Shown: piece after piece, positions 59,690 through 64,000 of the stretch | How positions within the stretch are numbered: position 1 is the first letter of the stretch | How the letters are laid out: every line of letters begins with the position of its first letter | Assembly (NCBI RefSeq): GCF_014490485.1 | Contig: NZ_JACTVA010000001.1 | Span: forward strand, 220,897-284,896 | Direction: 5' to 3' | DNA from: Teichococcus aerophilus | Lineage (GTDB): Bacteria > Pseudomonadota > Alphaproteobacteria > Acetobacterales > Acetobacteraceae | Length of the DNA stretch: 64,000 nt | Program-made: the position numbers and the translations under genes | Notes under the pieces: model-generated | Databases searched by the model: none | Seen by the model: the letters and a program-made list of their open reading frames with translations, nothing else | What the model was told of the DNA's origin: nothing

Positions 59690-60781
59690 TCAATTCGCCC
59701 AGAACGCGCCTTCGAACGGCATGGCGGCGAAGCGGCGGTTGATCTCCGCCAGGCTGTCCCCCGCTTCCATGCGGGGGAACAGGTCGGGACGCAACCAGTG
59801 TGCCATGGCCTGCAAGGCCACGATGCCCAGCGGCCCGTCGCTGAAGTAGTTCCACAGCGCATGCACCCGCCCGTTCCGGACGGCGGACAGCGTATCGAGC
59901 CCCGGCGCGTGCGTCACCCGCGCCAACTCCGCCGCCGCCCGTTCCGGCGCCACGCCGGGCCCGACCGAGATGCCGCCCGCGGCGCCGGCCCGCGGCGTAC
60001 CGGTGGCGACATAGACCTCCGGGTCGGCGGCGATGACGAATTCCAGGTTCAGCGTGCCGCCCGCCGGGCCGGGGAAGGCCCCCATGCCAATATTGCGACC
60101 ACCGAGCAGGCCGAGATACTCGCCCACCCCGCCGCTGCCCACGGACCAGCAGCAGGGCCAGCGCCCCGCATGCGCCTGCAACAGCACGGAAGGCCCGGGC
60201 GGTGCCCCCGCCATGGTCTGGCGAATGGCGTCCAGGCGCGTCGCGTGGACCCGGATGAAGGCTTCGGCCTGATCCCGTACGCCGAGCCAGTCACCCAGCA
60301 GGCGCAGGCTGGGGGCGGTGTTGTCCAGCGGCCGCAGGAAGAAATCGACGAAGGCTACCGGCACGCCAGCTTCCTCCAGCGCCCGTAGCAGCGCCTGGTT
60401 CTCGGTGGAGCTGGCCTGCCAGGCGCTGAACAACACCAGGTCCGGTGCCACCGCCAGCATCCGCTCGGCCGAGATGCTGCTGCCGGCGGTGCCGCCGATC
60501 GCCGGCACGGCATCCAGCGCCGGGAAGCGGCGGCGGTAGGCGGCGTGCAGGTCCACATCCAGCGTCTGCAGATTGGTCGCCCAGCCGGCCAGCAGGGAGA
60601 CCGGGTCCGGATGCAGCAGGGACAGCGCGATCAGCAGGAAGCCGTCCCCCAGCACCACGCGGCGCGGCGGCGCCGGCGGCGGGCGCACCGGCCGGCCCAG
60701 CAGGTCCGTCGCCGCCCGCGCGCCACCTGTGGTGCCAAGCAGGAAGGGGGCGGCCAGCAGGCCGCGCCGGGGCAGGATCAC
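59690..60781 (-). CDS. Iron-siderophore ABC transporter substrate-binding protein (FhuD/BtuF fold)
   Basis: A 363-residue TroA-fold binding protein with a Tat-like signal (PRRGLLAAPFLLGTTGGARA). Landmarks: PPRRVVLGDGFLLIALSLL, MLAVAPDLVLFSAW, FLRPLDNTAPSLRLLGDWLG, and C-terminal GRVHALWNYFSDGPLGIVALQAMAHWLRPDLF, typical of siderophore-iron binders. Its start overlaps the stop of the TonB receptor gene (ATGA), so the two work together: outer-membrane uptake, then periplasmic capture. No permease or ATPase is seen downstream. Confidence 0.9.
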   Translation of the reverse strand: MILPRRGLLAAPFLLGTTGGARAATDLLGRPVRPPPAPPRRVVLGDGFLLIALSLLHPDPVSLLAGWATNLQTLDVDLHAAYRRRFPALDAVPAIGGTAGSSISAERMLAVAPDLVLFSAWQASSTENQALLRALEEAGVPVAFVDFFLRPLDNTAPSLRLLGDWLGVRDQAEAFIRVHATRLDAIRQTMAGAPPGPSVLLQAHAGRWPCCWSVGSGGVGEYLGLLGGRNIGMGAFPGPAGGTLNLEFVIAADPEVYVATGTPRAGAAGGISVGPGVAPERAAAELARVTHAPGLDTLSAVRNGRVHALWNYFSDGPLGIVALQAMAHWLRPDLFPRMEAGDSLAEINRRFAAMPFEGAFWAN

Positions 60782-63294
60782 CAGCGGTACTTCAGCGCCG
60801 CCAGTACCGTGCGGCGGGTGCCCCAGTAGCAGCCATTGGCGCTGATGCAGGTGCTGACATACTCCTTGTCGAACAGGTTCAGCGCGTTGACCGAAAGCTG
60901 CACGCCCTGCATCGACGGCAGTGCGCGCCCCAGATCGTAGCGCAGCGCCATGTCCGCCAGCGTCACGCCCTGGGTGCGGTAGACATTGTTGGCATCGCCA
61001 TAAGAACCGCCGATGTAGCGTACGCCGCCGCCGATGGTCAGCCCGGCCACCGCGCTATCCAGGAAGGTGTAGTCCGCCCAGGCGGCCGCCTGGTGGTTCG
61101 GCGCGAAGGGCAATTGCTTACCCAGCGTGCTGGCACCCGCCGCGTTGCGGTTGGCACGCGTCACCTCGCTTTCCGTATAGGCGTAGGAGAGGGTGAGGTT
61201 CAGCGCGTCCGACAGGCTCGCCTTGCCTTCCAGCTCCAGCCCCCGCACCCGGGCCTCGCCGGCCTGGGTGCTGAAACTGGTGTTCAGCGGGTCCGGCGTC
61301 AGCACGTTCTGCTGCGTCACGTGGTAGGCGGAGAGGGCGACGAAGCTGTTGATGCCGTCCGGCTGGTAGCGGATGCCGGCTTCGTACTGCGTGCCGGTGG
61401 TCGGGCTGAAGGGCGTGCCGGTCCGGTCGGTACCCGAGGTCGGCTGGAAGGACGTGGAGTAGCTGACATAGGGCGCGAAGCCGTTGTCGAAGCGATAGAC
61501 CAGACCGACGCGGCCGGTGAACTCGCCATCCTCCTGCTTCACCACCGCCGTGCGGCCTGTGGCGACGGTATAGGTGTTGGTGCGCGCATCCGCCCAGTCG
61601 TAGCGTCCGCCGACCGTCAGTACCCAGCGGTCGACCCGCACCTCGTCCTGCGCGTACAGGCCGGTCTGGTTGCGGCCCTGGCTGATCCGCGTCGCCATCG
61701 GCGGGCGGGAGACGGGGGTGCCGTAGACCGGGTTGAACACATTGAAGGCGGGCAGCAGGGTGAGGTTGCTTTCCTCGTAGGTCGAGTCCTCCCGCTGGTA
61801 ATCCAGCCCGACCAGCAACCGGTGGCGCAGCGCGCCGGTGGTGAAGTCCGCCTGCATCTGGTTGTCGACGGTGAAGCTGTCCGAGATCTCCGGGAAGGCC
61901 CAGGCGTAGCGGATCAGGTCCCGCTGGTTGGCCAGCAGCTGCGCCGCCTGCACGCGCTGGGAGTCGGTATCGACATGGGCGTAGCGGAAGTTCTGGCGGA
62001 ACTGCCACACGCTGTCGAAGCGCCGCTCGAAGGTGTAGCCGGCCATGATCTGCTCGTTGGTGAAGCGGTCATAGCCCGGCTCGCTAAGCGAGCGGCTGGT
62101 GGGCAGGCGGCCATTCGGGTTGAACCACAGCGTACCGGGCGCCGGCAGCGCCTGCGGCGCGCCGCCGCCGTCGGAGGAGATGCGCTGGTACTGCGCCAGC
62201 AGCGTCAGGCTGGTCTGCGCATCCGGCCGCCAGGTCAGGGCAGGGGCGATGAAGATACGGCGTTCATCGAGGAAGTCGGTCTCCGTGTCCGCCTGCCGGT
62301 AGAGGCCGGTCAGGCGATAGGAGAACGCGCCCGCCTCATCCAGCGGCCCGCCGAAATCGAACGCGCCTTGCAGCAGGTCGTGGCTGCCAGCCTGGAGCTG
62401 CACTTCGTGCACCGGCGTCAGGCTCGGGCGGCGGCTGACCATGTTCAGCAGGCCGCCGGGCGAGCTCTGCCCGTACAGGGCGGAGGCCGGGCCCTTCAGT
62501 AGCTCCAGCCGTTCCAGCCCGAAGGATTCGATGCGGGGCTGCGCGTAGCCACGCGCGCCGAAGGGCAGGCGCAGCCCGTCCAGGTAGCGGATCGGCGGCG
62601 TGAAGCCGCGCACCGTCAGCCAGTCGTAGCGCAGGTCGGTGGCGCCATACTGGCTGATGACGCCTGGGGTGTAGCGCAGCGCGTCCGTGACGCTCTGCGA
62701 GCCCTGCGCATCCATCTCCGCCCGGGTGACGACATTCAGCGCCTGCGGGGTATCCAGCAGGGGCGTATCGATCTTGGTGGCGGCCGCGCTCTCCTCCGGC
62801 ACGAAGCCCTGGGAGGCCCAGCGGCCGCCGCCCGTGCCGGCGGAGGCCTCGACATTCACCGTCGGCAGCACCACGGCGCCATCCTGGGCGGCGGCGCGCG
62901 GTGGCTCCGGCGCCAGCCGTACCGTGCCGGCCTCGATCCGCCCGACCAATCCGGTGCCGGCCAGCAACTGCCGCAGAGCTTGGGCGGCGGAGAGATTGCC
63001 GCTGGCACCGGGCGAGTTGCGCCCTTCCAGCAGCGTGGCCGGCGCGCTGGCCTGCAGCCCGGTGGCGCGGGAGAACTGCACGAGCGCGACGGAGAGCGGC
63101 TGCGGCGCGATGGCGAAGCTGACCACGGCACTGGCGGGCGCTTCCTGCGCCATCACGGGCGCGGCGGCACCCAGCATGGCCGTCACGGCCAGGGCCGAGA
63201 CCGACCACCGCATCGGCCGCCAGGACGTGCGCTTCCCCGAAGAACTGGACACCACTGAAGAACCCCTCGATCCGGTGGCGCGACGGCGCCCCAT
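60778..63294 (-). CDS. TonB-dependent siderophore receptor with STN signalling domain
   Basis: An outer-membrane receptor of about 838 residues. After the signal peptide ([22 protein letters not shown]) comes an STN domain ([25 protein letters not shown]... [11 protein letters not shown]), which lets the receptor signal to FecR, then the plug ([70 protein letters not shown]-like text) and a 22-strand barrel ending in the aromatic LKYRW. Start choice between ATG 63294 and ATG 63213 is open; the first adds about 27 basic residues. Lies 55 bases after fecR. Confidence 0.92.
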   Translation of the reverse strand: [838 protein letters not shown]

Positions 63295-63349
63295 GCCCCC
63301 ATGACGGGATGGGCAGCGCCGATCCGACACCGGTTACGAAATTTTTTGC

Positions 63350-64000
63350 TCAGGCCGCGCTCAGCCGGGTCAGCAGCCCGGCATGGTGCTGCACGCGCAC
63401 CGGCAGGGTCTGGGCCAGTGCTTCCAGCACCTGCGCCGGGCGGGTGAAGCGGAAACGGCCGGAGACACGCAGCCCCGCCACCGCATCGCTGACCAGCAGG
63501 GCACCTGGCAGGTAGCGGGACAGTTCCTCCGCCACCAACGCCAGGGGGGTGTCGGCGAACAGCCGCCAGGCTTCGGCGAAGCCTTCCACCCGGTCGGTCT
63601 CCGCCAGGGTCAACCGGTGGGGCGGGGCGGCACCCAGCCTGCCCCAGGCGAGGCCGAAGCCCGGCCCGACCGTGCCGCCCGCCATACGGGCCGCGCCGCG
63701 CAGCACCGCCACCTCATCCGCCTCTGCGCGCCGCAGGGCGAGGATGCTGCCCGGCGCCACCTGCCATTGGCCCCAGCGGCCCTGCAACTGCAGCGGCGGC
63801 GCGGTGTCCGGCAGGTCCAGCCGCAGGGCGCCGGCGGCCAGCCGCACCAGGCCCGGGCCGGGCAGGTCCACGGCGCTGGCGGTATCCAGCAACAGGCGGC
63901 CGCCGCCGACCAGTGAGGGAAGGGCGCGGATCTCGCCTGGGGCGGTGGCCGCGTCGGCCATGGCGCGGCCCAGCGGCGCGCGGCCCAGCCAGGCGCCGAA
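63350..64000 (-). CDS. FecR family anti-sigma/sigma regulator (5' end off window)
   Basis: C-terminal two thirds of a FecR-type protein. The frame continues through the window edge without a stop (FGAWLGRAPLGRAMADAA at the edge fits the end of the FecR N-terminal domain), so the ATG at 63961 is probably internal. Then the FecR domain (LDLPDTAPPLQLQGRWGQWQVAPGSILALRRAEADEVAVLRGAARMAGG...) and a C-terminal STN-like signalling part (DTPLALVAEELSRYLPGALLVSDAVAGLRVSGRF). It would pass the siderophore signal from the TonB receptor to an ECF sigma, presumably encoded just outside. Confidence 0.85.
   Translation of the reverse strand, partial: FGAWLGRAPLGRAMADAATAPGEIRALPSLVGGGRLLLDTASAVDLPGPGLVRLAAGALRLDLPDTAPPLQLQGRWGQWQVAPGSILALRRAEADEVAVLRGAARMAGGTVGPGFGLAWGRLGAAPPHRLTLAETDRVEGFAEAWRLFADTPLALVAEELSRYLPGALLVSDAVAGLRVSGRFRFTRPAQVLEALAQTLPVRVQHHAGLLTRLSAA

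Noticed and set aside
63350..63961. FecR as a complete gene starting at the ATG at 63961
   Set aside because: The frame stays open through the window edge with FecR-like text, so that ATG is likely internal.
1..64000. tRNA, rRNA, CRISPR arrays, insertion sequences or prophage
   Set aside because: None seen: no transposase or integrase frame, no regularly spaced repeats, no tRNA-like cloverleaf recognised by eye; a covariance-model scan was not possible.

Overview
The window is a very GC-rich, gene-dense chromosome segment with no rRNA, tRNA, transposase, phage gene or CRISPR array that I could see. Codon use, the gene families (ergothioneine genes, PaoABC-like molybdenum hydroxylases, a fused cox I-III, FCD-type GntR regulators, orphan peptide-type binding proteins, a DMFase-like hydrolase) and the operon style suggest an aerobic alphaproteobacterium, most likely Acetobacteraceae of the Roseomonas type. 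That placement is inference; no marker gene is present.

Layout. 1-350: the start of a B12-type ABC substrate-binding protein behind a cobalamin riboswitch. 812-5376: egtB-egtD with a disulfide-reductase-like flavoprotein, facing a thioredoxin-reductase-like protein. 5706-11145: a small coiled-coil protein, then a minus-strand operon of a zinc alcohol dehydrogenase and a three-subunit cytoplasmic molybdenum hydroxylase. 11367-15624: an HTH regulator divergent from an SDR, an ECF sigma/anti-sigma pair, and a LysE-type exporter preceded by an unannotated 30-codon ORF.

15631-24274 (cassette A): two GntR regulators, an AroE-family dehydrogenase, an amidase, an orphan SBP_bac_5 protein and a class III aminotransferase on the minus strand, divergent from otnK-otnC. 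24390-36059: an SDR, an RND efflux operon with its MarR regulator and paired operators, a GNAT, a bicupin, another SDR and a large soluble hybrid histidine kinase. 36365-43305: a cyclophilin-like secreted protein, an MFS exporter, a LysR regulator and a Tat-exported PaoABC-like operon. The promoter regions of the MFS gene and the Pao operon share the same T-N11-A palindrome, a strong hint of one regulon. 43654-48815: an aa3-type cytochrome c oxidase locus (small membrane protein, fused I-III, subunit II, DUF2231, CopD-like, CtaG).

49263-59353 (cassette B): a D-amino-acid-dehydrogenase-like protein, a DMFase-like amide hydrolase, a second orphan SBP_bac_5 protein and a second class III aminotransferase, divergent from a GntR-SDR pair with a strong palindromic operator, then a class A flavin monooxygenase. 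Cassettes A and B share the order aminotransferase, binding protein, amide hydrolase and a divergent regulated promoter, although their hydrolases are unrelated; this parallel is the most interesting pattern in the window. 59690-64000: a FecR / TonB receptor with STN domain / siderophore-binding-protein operon, cut by the right edge.
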